Source: CAYTGR01 sp964437445
GTDB lineage: Bacteria > Chloroflexota > Anaerolineae > B4-G1 > SLSP01
Direction of reading: 5' to 3'
Length of the DNA: 64,000 bases
Assembly (NCBI GenBank): GCA_964437445.1
Contig: CAYTGR010000024.1
Span: 1-64,000, forward strand
Shown here: positions 24,768 to 33,205 of the stretch, one piece after another
Numbering within the stretch: position 1 is the stretch's first letter
How the letters are laid out: every line of letters starts with the position of its first letter
Translations under genes and position numbers: made by a program
The notes under the pieces: generated by a model
What the model was told of the DNA's origin: nothing
What the model saw: the letters and a program-made list of their open reading frames with translations, nothing else
Database searches by the model: none

Positions 24768-26138
24768 ATGAGCGCCCCCCCTCAGACAGGCAAGTTGCCC
24801 ACCAAAACGAAAATTTTTTACGGCATCGGCGACCTCGGCAACGCCGTGGTCAACTCGGCCATCCAGTTCTTCCTGATGAAGTTCTACACCGACGGCGCGC
24901 TCGTCCCGCCCGCGCTGGCAGGCAACGCCCTGCTGGTGGGCAAAATCTGGGACGCGGTCAACGACCCGCTCTTCGGCTGGCTCACCGACCGGACGAAATC
25001 GCGCTTCGGCAAACGGCGCGTCTTCATGCTCTTCGGCGCGCTCCCGCTGGCGATTTCCATCGCCCTGCTGTGGTTCGTCCCCACGCAGGACCGCCTCTGG
25101 ACCTTCGTCTGGATTGCGGTGACGTTCGTCCTCTTCGATACGCTCTGGACGCTGACCAACGTCCCGTACTACGCCCTGACCTCGGAACTGACCGACGATT
25201 ACGACGAGCGTTCCAGCCTGACGACCTACCGCATGGTGATGGCCGTCCCGGCCTATCTGGTCGGCGCGGCGCTGACCCCAGCCATCGTCGGCCTGTTTGC
25301 CCTCCAGCGCACGGGCTACGCCTTCATTGGGATCGCCTACGGCCTGCTGGCGGGCGCGGCGCTGCTCATCTCCGCTGCAGGATTGCGCGAACGCGCCAAA
25401 CCGGCCGCCGTTCAGCCCGAACCGTCACCGCTCAAGTCGCTGGCCGTGGCACTGAAAAACAAAGCCTTCGTGTGGCTGTGTGGGACCTATTTCGTCATCA
25501 ACATTTCCTTTGCCTTCATCAAAATCCTGATGGCGTACTACATTGAATACCAGTTGTTGATGAAGGCGCAGACCTCGGCGGTGATGGGACTGCTCCTGGT
25601 CTGCGTGACCCTCGCCCTGCCGTTCTGGCAGTGGGTCAGCCGCAGGATGGACAAAGGCCCCGCCTACGCCCTGGGGATGCTGGCCGGCGGCGCGGCGATC
25701 GTCCTGACCTTTTTCCTGCCACACCAGTCCACCGGCCTGATCTACGTGGTTTCCGTCCTGGCGGGGTTCGGCTTTTCGGCGCAGTGGATTTTCCCCTGGG
25801 CGATGGTCGCCGACGTGGCCGACTACGACCGCGCCGAGACCGGCCAGCAGCGCAGCGGGATGTACTACGGCGTCTGGGGCCTGGCGACCAAAATCTCCGA
25901 AGCTCTGGCGCTGGCCGCGGTGGGCTGGATTCTGACCGCCTTCGGCTACGTCCCCAACGTGGAGCAAACTCCGCAGGCGCTGTTGGGCATCCGCCTGTTC
26001 TTTGGGCTGGTCCCGGCAGGAACCATCTTCCTGTCCCTGCCACTGCTGTTCAAATACCCGATTACGCGCAAAAATCATGCCGTCCTCCGCGCTAAACTTG
26101 ATGCGATGGACGCGGCGGCGAAGGAGAAATTACAATGA
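24768..26138 (+). CDS. GPH family sugar:cation symporter (MelB-like MFS)
   Basis: A 456-aa, 12-helix transporter. Family marks are the opening KIFYGIGDLGNAVVNSAIQFFLMKFYTD, the loop WDAVNDPLFGWLTDRTKSRFGKRR between helices 2 and 3, and NVPYYALTSELTDDYDERSSL. GPH carriers import glycosides, pentosides or hexuronides with a cation. It should bring in the substrate of the neighbouring enzymes. The ATG at 24768 has AAAAAGGAG upstream, and the next gene overlaps its stop as ATGA. Confidence 0.93.
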   Translation: MSAPPQTGKLPTKTKIFYGIGDLGNAVVNSAIQFFLMKFYTDGALVPPALAGNALLVGKIWDAVNDPLFGWLTDRTKSRFGKRRVFMLFGALPLAISIALLWFVPTQDRLWTFVWIAVTFVLFDTLWTLTNVPYYALTSELTDDYDERSSLTTYRMVMAVPAYLVGAALTPAIVGLFALQRTGYAFIGIAYGLLAGAALLISAAGLRERAKPAAVQPEPSPLKSLAVALKNKAFVWLCGTYFVINISFAFIKILMAYYIEYQLLMKAQTSAVMGLLLVCVTLALPFWQWVSRRMDKGPAYALGMLAGGAAIVLTFFLPHQSTGLIYVVSVLAGFGFSAQWIFPWAMVADVADYDRAETGQQRSGMYYGVWGLATKISEALALAAVGWILTAFGYVPNVEQTPQALLGIRLFFGLVPAGTIFLSLPLLFKYPITRKNHAVLRAKLDAMDAAAKEKLQ

Positions 26139-27214
26139 ACCCAATCCGTGTTGCCATTGTCGGCTGTGGCCGAATCTCGGACCTGCACCAGATGGGCTAC
26201 CGCGGCCGCGAGGACGCCAAAATCGTTGCCGTCTGCGACACCAACAAATCGGCGGCAAAGAAAAAGGCCAAAGAGTGGGGCGTGGAAAAAATCTACACCG
26301 ACTACCGGCAGGTGCTGGAGGACAAAGAGGTGGACCTGGTGGAACTGCTCACCCCGCATCACCTGCACTGCCCGATGACTGTGACCGCCGCGCAGGCCGG
26401 CAAACACATCTCGGTCCAGAAGCCGATGGCGCTCTCCGCCGCCGAAGCGGACGAGATGATTGCCGCGGCCGACAAGGCCGGGGTCATGCTGCGGGTCTAC
26501 GAGAATTTCGTCTACTACGCCCCGGCGGTGCGTGCCCGGCAACTCATTGAAGCGGGCGAAATTGGCGACCTCCGCGCCATCCGCCTGCACGTCTCGACCG
26601 GCACGGCGGACACCTCCTGGGATGTGCCGCTCTCGGCCTGGCTGTGGCGTTTCAACGAGAAGCAGTGCGGCGGCGGGCCGCTGGTCTTCGACCACGGCTA
26701 CCACCTGTTCTCGGTGGCCTACTTCCTGGGCGGGCCGGTCGAGCGCGTCTACGCCTGGATTGACGAGACTCCCCTGCCCCAGGCCGCCGGTATGGTCAAG
26801 ATTGACGCCCCGGCGGTCATCATGTTCCAGTACAAAGCCGCGCGCCGATACGGCATGCTGGACATTGAGCATACCCCCAAAATGCGCATCCACTCGCTCT
26901 ATTACGCCGACGACGACCGCATCGAAATCATCGGCGAGAAAGGCATCCTGTTCATCAACCGCTACACGGCGAAGACCGTTGACCTGCCTGAACTGATGCT
27001 CTTCAAGGACGGCAAGACGACCCCCATCCCGGTCGAGGGCGTGGAGTGGCACGACAGTTTCATCGCCGCCACCCAGGACTGCATCGAGAAACTGAAAGCC
27101 GGCCAGCAACCCCGCTTAGACGGGCCGACCGGCAAGGCAGTGCTGCAATTCGCGCTGGCGGCCCTCCAGTCCGCCGCGACCGGGCGCGAGGTGAAGCCGG
27201 AGGAGACTACGTGA
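26135..27214 (+). CDS. Gfo/Idh/MocA family oxidoreductase
   Basis: A 359-aa NAD(P)-dependent dehydrogenase. The N-terminal Rossmann domain opens VAIVGCGRISDLHQMGYRG, followed by the family motif ISVQKPMALSAAEADEM, which holds the catalytic-site EKP-type Lys-Pro (here QKP). The GFO_IDH_MocA C-terminal domain follows, with GGPLVFDHGYHLFSVAYFL. It probably oxidises a sugar or polyol that the GPH carrier imports. The EKP Glu is replaced by Gln. Overlap ATGA with the symporter gene shows translational coupling. Confidence 0.9.
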   Translation: MNPIRVAIVGCGRISDLHQMGYRGREDAKIVAVCDTNKSAAKKKAKEWGVEKIYTDYRQVLEDKEVDLVELLTPHHLHCPMTVTAAQAGKHISVQKPMALSAAEADEMIAAADKAGVMLRVYENFVYYAPAVRARQLIEAGEIGDLRAIRLHVSTGTADTSWDVPLSAWLWRFNEKQCGGGPLVFDHGYHLFSVAYFLGGPVERVYAWIDETPLPQAAGMVKIDAPAVIMFQYKAARRYGMLDIEHTPKMRIHSLYYADDDRIEIIGEKGILFINRYTAKTVDLPELMLFKDGKTTPIPVEGVEWHDSFIAATQDCIEKLKAGQQPRLDGPTGKAVLQFALAALQSAATGREVKPEETT

Positions 27215-27294
27215 TCGAAATGTCCACCTTTCAAACGCAGGCTCCACCGCGCCGGGGCGAGTCGAACAGCGCGCGGCTCTTGAAACTGGCATAG
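27211..27294 (+). pseudogene. Truncated start of a further operon gene
   Basis: GGAGGAG is followed by a GTG at 27211 that overlaps the upstream stop as GTGA, the same coupling seen earlier in the operon. The frame runs 27 codons (opening VIEMSTFQTQAPPRRG) and stops at 27294. It looks like the first codons of a lost fifth gene. The alternative is chance. Confidence 0.35.
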
Positions 27295-27569
27295 AGCAGG
27301 ATGCCCCCGGTTTGAGCGACTTCCTGGCACGCGCAAACAAAAGCCACCCCTGGATGTCGAAAATCAGGTCGCAGGTTTCGCCGTCCGGCCGGCTATTTTG
27401 ACCCTGAAATTTCTACGCCAATCACACCCCACCGAGGTTGGCAAGCCAGGGCGCATGGTGATCGGGCGCACGCTCAACCATAAAAAGCCCAATAGTTCGG
27501 CCTCGGCGGGGTAATGCAGTTGGCCCTCTCCAAACGAGTTACATGTCCACCATTTTTCGCCAGCCAGTA
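27295..27569. other. Gap with no supported gene
   Basis: Between the truncated frame and the stop of the aldo/keto reductase gene I see no gene, no repeat family and no terminator-like hairpin. Short open stretches exist on both strands but none has a ribosome-binding site or a recognisable motif. It probably marks an old deletion. Confidence 0.4.
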
Positions 27570-28547
27570 CTACCCTCTGATCAAGGTGTTGATTTCCTCC
27601 ACCTGCGCCTGGGTCAGCGGGCCGAACTCCATCGCTTTGGCGTTTTCCTCGACCTGCTTGACGGTCCTGAATCCAGGGATGGGGATGTTGTTTTCGCTGC
27701 GCGCCCAGAGCCAGGCCAGCGCGCCCTGGGCCAATGTGCGCCCGTCGCTCGTCAGGATTTCGCGGACGGCGGCGATCTTTCTCAGGAACTCCGGGTTGGG
27801 CCGGCCGTCTTTGAAGTACTTCATCCACTCCGGGCTTTTCTGTCCACGCACGTCGTCAATGGAAACGCCGGTCCCGGCAGCATATTTACCGGTGAGCAAG
27901 CCCATGGCTAATGGGCCGCGATTGATGGCTGCCAGGTTATAGCTTTCGCAGATGGCAAGCACGGCGGGATTATCATCTAACACATTCAACTCAACCTCGA
28001 TGGCGGCGCAGTGTTGGCCCTGGGCGAAGAATTCCGCGCTCTTGGGGAAGTCCGTGCTCCAGCCATAGGTACGGATTTTGCCTTCTCTGACCAACGCTTC
28101 CAGCGCATCGCGCACGGGTTGTGCCTTTTCCGGCGGAAAGCCGTTGTCATGGAACAGGTATATGTCAATATAGTCGGTTCCCAGGCGGCGCAGCGATCCC
28201 TCACATGCCTGGCGGATGCCGGCCGGCGAGGCATCGCCGCCGGTGACCTGGCGCGTCTCTTCGTCAAACAGCGCGTTGAACTTGGTGGCGATCACCACCT
28301 GATCGCGCCGGCCGGCCAGCGCCCGCGCCAGCACCCGTTCGCTGTGCCCCGCGCCGTAGACGTTCGCCGTGTCAAAAAAGGTCACGCCCAGGTCCAGGCC
28401 CCGATGGATGGCGCGGATAGACTCGGCGTCATCCACCTCTCCCCAACCCAGGGGGGTATCCCCCGCCCAGAACGGGCCGCCGATGGCCCAACAGCCCAAT
28501 CCCAGGGCGCTGACTTCTAAGCCTGATTTGTCGAATTTCCTTTTCAT
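27570..28547 (-). CDS. Aldo/keto reductase
   Basis: A 325-aa NADPH-dependent reductase of the TIM-barrel AKR family. Visible marks are LGLGCWAIGG, the catalytic FFDTANVYGAGHSE (Asp and Tyr), VVIATKF with the catalytic Lys, and YLFHD in place of the usual hydrophobic-H strand. NIPIPGFRTVKQVEENA is the C-terminal cofactor motif. The ATG at 28547 has AAGGAAAG upstream. It follows a second AKR gene by 10 bases, so the two form an operon divergent from the MocR regulator. The aldehyde or sugar substrate is unknown. Confidence 0.92.
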   Translation of the reverse strand: MKRKFDKSGLEVSALGLGCWAIGGPFWAGDTPLGWGEVDDAESIRAIHRGLDLGVTFFDTANVYGAGHSERVLARALAGRRDQVVIATKFNALFDEETRQVTGGDASPAGIRQACEGSLRRLGTDYIDIYLFHDNGFPPEKAQPVRDALEALVREGKIRTYGWSTDFPKSAEFFAQGQHCAAIEVELNVLDDNPAVLAICESYNLAAINRGPLAMGLLTGKYAAGTGVSIDDVRGQKSPEWMKYFKDGRPNPEFLRKIAAVREILTSDGRTLAQGALAWLWARSENNIPIPGFRTVKQVEENAKAMEFGPLTQAQVEEINTLIRG

Positions 28548-28557
28548 GGTTCTTTCC

Positions 28558-29523
28558 TTATGCTCCAGCATTTTTCAAAGCTGCTGCTACTTCTTCAGTC
28601 CAGGGGACGTCCAAGGCACCCATGCTGTCGTTGAATTGCGCCAACGTGCTCGCGCCAAAGATCGGGATGACGCCCGGCTCGGTGTGCATCACGTAGGCCA
28701 GCACGAGCTGGTTGACGCTGACACCCAGCTCTCGCGCCAGTTGGTTGAGCCGGTCGAGCCGCGCCCGGTTGTCAACTGTGTCGAAACGCGCGGCCTGGTT
28801 GTCCCACGGCTGGAATTCCCCACGGGCATACGCACCTTTGAGCAAGGGACTGAAGGCCAACAGGTTAAAATCGTTGTAGGTTTTCGCCATATCCGTGAAC
28901 TCCGGGCTGATCCAGGTTCCGACCTGATCGGAGCGTTCGCGCAGGTAGGTGTAGAAATTCTGCACCGCTGTACAAGGCGTCAGTCCCCTCAACCGGGAAA
29001 TCGTTTTCGCCTCGGCGAAGCGCCAGGCGGTGACATTGCTGATGCCGATGTAGCGCACCTTGCCCTGTTTCACCACCCGATCCAGGGCTTCCAGGCTGTC
29101 CTCCAGCGGAGTGTCGCGGTCGTCCACGTGGATGTAGAGCAGATCTACGTGATCAACGCCCAGGCGTTGCAGCGAGCCGTCAATCGCCCGGTAAATTGAC
29201 TTCGGACTCGCCCACTCCCACCCCCGCGTGCCATCATCCCGGTCGACTGAACGCGCGCCGAGCTTGGTAGCGAGGAACACGGCATGGCGATTGCCGCGAT
29301 CCGCGAAATACTGGCCCAACAAACCCTCACTCGCATCCTCTGTGAACCCCTCGACCCAGAACACGTAGCAATCGGCGGTATCGAGAAAATTGCCTCCCCG
29401 GTCGAAGTAAGCATCCAGGATACGATAGGACGTTGGCTTATCAACCCGCGACCCGAAATACATCGTTCCCAGACACATGGCACTGACTTGATCGTCGCCA
29501 CCCTTCCATTGAACCTTTTGCAT
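28558..29523 (-). CDS. Aldo/keto reductase
   Basis: A 321-aa AKR protein with MCLGTMYFGSRVD, the catalytic FLDTADCYVFWVEGF (Tyr kept, but with an atypical insertion after it), VFLATKLG and YIGISNVTAW. IPIFGASTLAQFND forms the C-terminal cofactor site. It is the first gene of the pair; AGAGG lies upstream of the ATG. The sequence is distinct from its neighbour, so they are paralogues rather than a recent duplication. It may be regulated by the divergent MocR protein through the shared 223-base spacer. Confidence 0.92.
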   Translation of the reverse strand: MQKVQWKGGDDQVSAMCLGTMYFGSRVDKPTSYRILDAYFDRGGNFLDTADCYVFWVEGFTEDASEGLLGQYFADRGNRHAVFLATKLGARSVDRDDGTRGWEWASPKSIYRAIDGSLQRLGVDHVDLLYIHVDDRDTPLEDSLEALDRVVKQGKVRYIGISNVTAWRFAEAKTISRLRGLTPCTAVQNFYTYLRERSDQVGTWISPEFTDMAKTYNDFNLLAFSPLLKGAYARGEFQPWDNQAARFDTVDNRARLDRLNQLARELGVSVNQLVLAYVMHTEPGVIPIFGASTLAQFNDSMGALDVPWTEEVAAALKNAGA

Positions 29524-29647
29524 TGTATTTGCCTCTTCAAGGTTTTGAAATAAGCTTCAGGCTTATTATACGGATGAGCGGAATTATTGGTAGGGCCACT
29601 TAAGAGCAATATTCATAAGTCCAGTTAACTCATTTCCGGTTCTGGTA

Positions 29648-29728
29648 TTGTAAAATATGCGAATTTTGCTACAATTGGGGTCAGACTACAAAAGTCTTAT
29701 GCGATACGTGCTGAGACTCTTATAGTCT
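29648..29728 (+). promoter_or_regulatory. MocR promoter with two AGACT-N5-AGTCT operators
   Basis: Probable promoter TTGTAA (29648-29653), 16 bases, TACAAT (29670-29675). Two identical-pattern palindromes follow: AGACT-5-AGTCT at 29683-29697 and 29714-29728, with centres 31 bp apart, three helical turns. The first covers the start of transcription. Paired sites on one helix face fit a dimeric GntR/MocR regulator acting on its own gene and perhaps on the divergent reductases. Confidence 0.65.
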
Positions 29729-29746
29729 TTGACCGGGAGGTGAACC

Positions 29747-31219
29747 ATGCGCATACCCCTGGATCATCAGAGCGCCGTGCCTTTGTACCAGCAGATTGAA
29801 CGTTACCTGCGCCAGAGCATTCTCTCCGGCGACCTTGCCCCGGAGACGCGCCTGCCTTCGACCCGCGAGTTGGCTGAAAGTCTGGGCGTCAGCCGGATTA
29901 CCGTCACGAATGCCTACGCCGAATTAGAAAGCGACGGGTTGATCGCCAGCCGCGAAGGCAGTGGGACGTATGTGATGGCGCCCGTCACGTTGTCATCATC
30001 TCAGCAAGCTGCGGCGAATACGTCCTGGCCTTTGTGGCAGCAGGAGGTATCCACCGGCGAAAGGCTCTCTCAGTCGCGATACCCGCTCCTGCCATCCGAG
30101 CGCGCTCCCCATCCGCATCCCATAGCGTTTACCGGGGTGGGCGATCCTGCGCAGTTCCCGGTCAAGGATTTTTACAAGGCGCTTCAGACGGTCATTAAGC
30201 GCGATGGGATTGCGGCGCTGGATTACGGTCCGTTGGATGAGGGCTACCGGCCTTTACGCGAGACGATCGCCCACATTTTAGCCAGTCAAGGGATTCGGGC
30301 CAATCCGGACAATACGCTCATCACTTCCGGTTCCCAACAGGCGTTGGCGTTGGTGTGCCATTTGCTGCTCAAGCCAGGGGATGCGATCCTGGTGGAAAAA
30401 CCCAGTTACAATTTTGCGCTGGCGCTTTTCCAGGCGCTCAACCTGAAAATCATCGGCGTCCCAATGGATGAAGGGGGGATGCAGGTGGAGTTGGTGGAGC
30501 CTTTGCTCCAGCAGCATCATCCGAAGCTCATCTATACGATCCCCAATTTCCAGAATCCGACCGGCATGTGTCTGAGCAGCGCGCGCCGCCGGGCGTTGGT
30601 GATCCTGGCCAATCGGTACAATGTGCCCATTTTGGAAGATGACTTTGCCGGCGATTTGCGCTATGAGGGCCGCGCCCAACCCGCGATCAAGGCGCTTGAC
30701 CCAAACGGAAGCGTGATCTACGTCGGCACGTTTTCCAAAATGTTGATGCCCGGTCTGCGCGTCGGTTTCCTGGTCGCCGATGGGCCTGTCTTTGCGCAGT
30801 TGGTGAGGTACAAACGTGTTACCGACCTGGCGACCTCCACCCTGATCCAGCGCGGCCTGGACGAATACGTTACGGTAGGCCGCTACCAGGCGCACTTGCG
30901 ACGCTCCTGCCGCGTCTACCGCAAGCGCAGGGACGCCATGCTTGCGGCCATTCGCCGTCACCTGCCGCCGGAGGTCCGCGTGACCCCACCCCAGGGCGGC
31001 CTCTTCATCTGGCTGCGCCTGCCGGAAGGTGTCTCCTCGCTTGCCTTGCTGCCGCTGGCCGCCGAACAAGGGGTGGAATTCGCGCCGGGCAGTCTGTTCT
31101 TCGTGGATCGCGCAGAGGGGGAAGGCTACGTGCGCCTTAATTTTGCCACGCAAACGCCTGAAGCTATTGAGCAAGGGATTCGGCGCTTGGGGATTGCGCT
31201 CCGCCGATTGAGCGGATGA
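29747..31219 (+). CDS. MocR/PdxR-type regulator (GntR helix-turn-helix plus aminotransferase domain)
   Basis: A 490-aa fusion. The N-terminal GntR winged helix (about 1-75) reads VPLYQQIERYLRQSILSGDL and LAESLGVSRITVTNAYAELES. The rest is a class I aminotransferase fold with VLILxDDF-type LEDDFAGDLRYEG and TFSK331MLMPGLRVGF, Lys331 being the likely PLP lysine. Such proteins use bound PLP or an amino-adduct as signal; PdxR controls PLP synthesis, others control GABA or taurine use. No pdx genes are here. Two palindromes in the promoter suggest autoregulation. GGGAGGT precedes the ATG. Confidence 0.93.
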   Translation: MRIPLDHQSAVPLYQQIERYLRQSILSGDLAPETRLPSTRELAESLGVSRITVTNAYAELESDGLIASREGSGTYVMAPVTLSSSQQAAANTSWPLWQQEVSTGERLSQSRYPLLPSERAPHPHPIAFTGVGDPAQFPVKDFYKALQTVIKRDGIAALDYGPLDEGYRPLRETIAHILASQGIRANPDNTLITSGSQQALALVCHLLLKPGDAILVEKPSYNFALALFQALNLKIIGVPMDEGGMQVELVEPLLQQHHPKLIYTIPNFQNPTGMCLSSARRRALVILANRYNVPILEDDFAGDLRYEGRAQPAIKALDPNGSVIYVGTFSKMLMPGLRVGFLVADGPVFAQLVRYKRVTDLATSTLIQRGLDEYVTVGRYQAHLRRSCRVYRKRRDAMLAAIRRHLPPEVRVTPPQGGLFIWLRLPEGVSSLALLPLAAEQGVEFAPGSLFFVDRAEGEGYVRLNFATQTPEAIEQGIRRLGIALRRLSG

Positions 31220-31321
31220 TCGTCCACGTTGTGTCGTCCGGGAGGAGCGTCTCCCATCCGCGCCGGGTTCAGCCCGGGCGAGATACGCGCGGGTTACTTC
31301 ACCCCGCCGCACGCCCCGCCC

Positions 31322-31579
31322 ATGTCACGGCACTGCTTCGCGGCGACCTTTTCCAGCAGCGTGCGCCTGGCGTGCAACCTGACCGGTCAGCCGATTGCCC
31401 CACTCAAAGTGACCTTGACCTGGCCCGAACCAGAATCGCGCGCCGAATACGAGCGTATCTTCCAATACCCCGTGCGCTTTGGTCACAAGGACGATGCAAT
31501 GGCGCTTGATATGCGTCTGAGCAGCCTGCCGGTGCGTAGGGCCAGCCCGTCCCTGTTGGAGCATTTCGAGAAAACTGTT
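31322..31579 (+). pseudogene. Remnant of an AraC-family regulator (arabinose-binding-type domain)
   Basis: In one plus-strand frame, about 85 residues resemble the N-terminal ligand domain of AraC regulators of the Arabinose_bd type. The marks are VRLACNLTGQPIAPLKVTL, a Pro-rich turn, AEYERIFQYPVRFGHKDDAM and LPVRRASPSLLEHFEKT. The frame has no credible start with a ribosome-binding site. Downstream it runs into the antisense of the next gene, with no AraC helix-turn-helix. It is therefore a decayed internal fragment. Confidence 0.6.
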
Positions 31580-31591
31580 AGTCCACTCATT

Positions 31592-32560
31592 TCACCCAGG
31601 ATGGGGCGCGCCCAAACCAATCATGTCTCCCTCGAAACTGCTCATTGCAGGCATCGCGACGCCCAACTCCCGCCCGGTGTTCAGCAAGTCGTAGTAGGCG
31701 GTCTTGACCTCCAGCGGGTCGGCGAGCGCGTGAGCAGAGGTGCGTTGCACGCTCTGGTCGAAGCGAAACATCCACGTGATGGAGAGACCCGCGATCTGAC
31801 GCGCCAGGGAGGATGTCTGGTAAAACATGCGCGTTTCAGGATACTTCTTGATATCCACGCCGCGCCGGGCGACCACATCCAGGCATTCCCTGACTGCCTG
31901 AAGGCTCAAGTCGCCAGTGCGACGGTCGCGCAGCAACGCAGCGAGATTGCCGACACGTACCAACCCCGCTCGCAACCCGGCATCAATGGCGACGGTGACC
32001 CAGATGTAGTGCAGGATGTTCTCGTACAGGGTGGGCTTTATCCCAATTCCTGCGAACAGGGCAGCGGCCTTTTTGAGCCGCTCACTCTGTTGCCCGTCTA
32101 CTTGCCCGAGGCCAATGGTCGGATAAATGGCCGCCATCAGGGTGCCATCCTTGAAATAGCCGCCCGCTTTGGCGTCGCCATACAGGTAGCGCGACTGCGG
32201 CAGGATGGCATCTATGCTCGCGGTGCCGTGCCAGTTTTGGGTCAGGAGCAGGTAATCCGTTGGCCCCGTATTCGGGACAATCTGCCGCAAAGCTTCTTCC
32301 AGTTGATAGGGCTTGGTGGGAACGATCACCCAATCGCAACTGTCAGACGGAGTCAGCGTTTCCGTCACCTTGAGGTTGTAACGGCCGAAAAACCGCCTCG
32401 GATGTCCCTTGCGCTTGTCAAGCATATCTATCGGGATACCCTCGGCAAATCGTGCCGCTTTGCCAGGCCGCACGAAGTGAATGACTTCATGCCCGGCTTC
32501 TGAAAATGCCCATCCGTAAATGGTCCCTATAACGCCTGCTCCGACGATCAAGATTTTCAT
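31592..32560 (-). CDS. Ketopantoate reductase family protein (ApbA/PanE-like)
   Basis: A 322-aa NAD(P)-dependent reductase with an N-terminal Rossmann opening ILIVGAGVIGTIYGWAFSEAG, then the ApbA-type segment VIVPTKPYQLEEAL holding the Lys expected for catalysis, and a helical C-terminal domain. True ketopantoate reductases act in pantothenate synthesis, but many paralogues have other substrates, and no pan genes are adjacent. The usual Asn-rich GxNG motif is only loosely visible (LTQNWHG). The ATG at 32560 has AAGGAG upstream. Confidence 0.82.
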   Translation of the reverse strand: MKILIVGAGVIGTIYGWAFSEAGHEVIHFVRPGKAARFAEGIPIDMLDKRKGHPRRFFGRYNLKVTETLTPSDSCDWVIVPTKPYQLEEALRQIVPNTGPTDYLLLTQNWHGTASIDAILPQSRYLYGDAKAGGYFKDGTLMAAIYPTIGLGQVDGQQSERLKKAAALFAGIGIKPTLYENILHYIWVTVAIDAGLRAGLVRVGNLAALLRDRRTGDLSLQAVRECLDVVARRGVDIKKYPETRMFYQTSSLARQIAGLSITWMFRFDQSVQRTSAHALADPLEVKTAYYDLLNTGRELGVAMPAMSSFEGDMIGLGAPHPG

Positions 32561-32611
32561 CCACTGCTCCTTATCAAGAAATTTTTTATCTGGTGGGGAT
32601 TAGAATTTTCA

Positions 32612-32734
32612 TCAGATGCCGAAGCCGAGCAGGTAGGCCGCTTCCGCGCCCAGGAGGTGGGCGGACAGGACAAAGACGCCGGCCATGATCGCCGGCAAAA
32701 TAATCCAGGAAAAGCGGGGATGAGAGAGTGGCAT
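32612..32734 (-). CDS. 40-residue membrane microprotein
   Basis: An ATG at 32734 overlaps the stop of the gene before it as TAATG and opens a 40-codon frame ending in TGA at 32612. The product has one hydrophobic helix (IILPAIMAGVFVLSAHLLG) and a hydrophobic end (AAYLLGFGI). Start-stop overlap and a clean membrane helix argue for translation by re-initiation. I do not recognise a family. Confidence 0.45.
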   Translation of the reverse strand: MPLSHPRFSWIILPAIMAGVFVLSAHLLGAEAAYLLGFGI

Positions 32735-33063
32735 TATTCTTCTATCCCTGGAACAAGATGCTCAATCCAGGAATCGCTCTCTATGTCGCAATCTACCAAA
32801 TCGAACAGAAAAAGCTCCCCATCGGGCAGGTTGCGGCGGGTAACGCTGTGCAAGGAGTAACGCGGGGTGGTCCCTGGCGTTCGATAAAGGGCAGAAATTG
32901 GCGCCAGCAGGGTTGGGTCTGGCTCAACCGGGGTCAGGCCCAGCGTTTGCGCCCTCTGCGCTTTGGCTTCTTTGGCCCGACGGGTGGCCGTGATAGAAAA
33001 AATGACCATGCCCGCAAAGACCAGCAGGATGAGCAGCAGGGCAAGGATGGTGAGGGTCTCCAT
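32734..33063 (-). CDS. Single-pass membrane protein of unknown function
   Basis: A 109-aa protein with one N-terminal helix (TILALLLILLVFAGMVIF), a basic stop-transfer region (TRRAKEAKAQR) and a soluble tail with YSLHSVTRRNLPDGELFLFDLVD. The ATG at 33063 has CAGAGGAGG upstream, provided by a leader repeat. The tail looks shorter than in similar proteins I recall, where the beta-domain runs on, so C-terminal truncation is possible. It is coupled to the 40-residue frame that follows. Confidence 0.65.
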   Translation of the reverse strand: METLTILALLLILLVFAGMVIFSITATRRAKEAKAQRAQTLGLTPVEPDPTLLAPISALYRTPGTTPRYSLHSVTRRNLPDGELFLFDLVDCDIESDSWIEHLVPGIEE

Positions 33064-33200
33064 AAAAACCTCCTCTGAAATATAGAAACCAGTTAAGGAG
33101 GGAGCAGAGAGCAGCAGGCAGAAGTGCCTGTTTCCTGCCACCGCTCACGGCTCACATTTTCATCCCACCGCTGGTGAACGCCAGTTCCTGGGGAATTCCC
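33064..33200 (-). repeat. Full copy of the RBS-carrying leader repeat
   Basis: Read on the minus strand this matches 21109-21230 end to end. It goes from GAATTCCCC, through GGCGTTCACCAGCGG and the GTGAGC/GCTC hairpin, to TTTCAGAGGAGG, which is the ribosome-binding site of the gene starting at 33063. Confidence 0.85.
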
Positions 33201-33205
33201 TTTTC

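Noticed and set aside
27222..27345. Minus-strand fragment ending near 27222 that reads like a protein C-terminus
   Set aside because: No upstream frame continues it, no motif is recognisable, and the opposite strand has a better-supported short frame.
31229..32503. 424-codon plus-strand frame
   Set aside because: From about 31592 on it is only antisense to the ketopantoate-reductase-like gene; only its first part is kept, as an AraC-type remnant.
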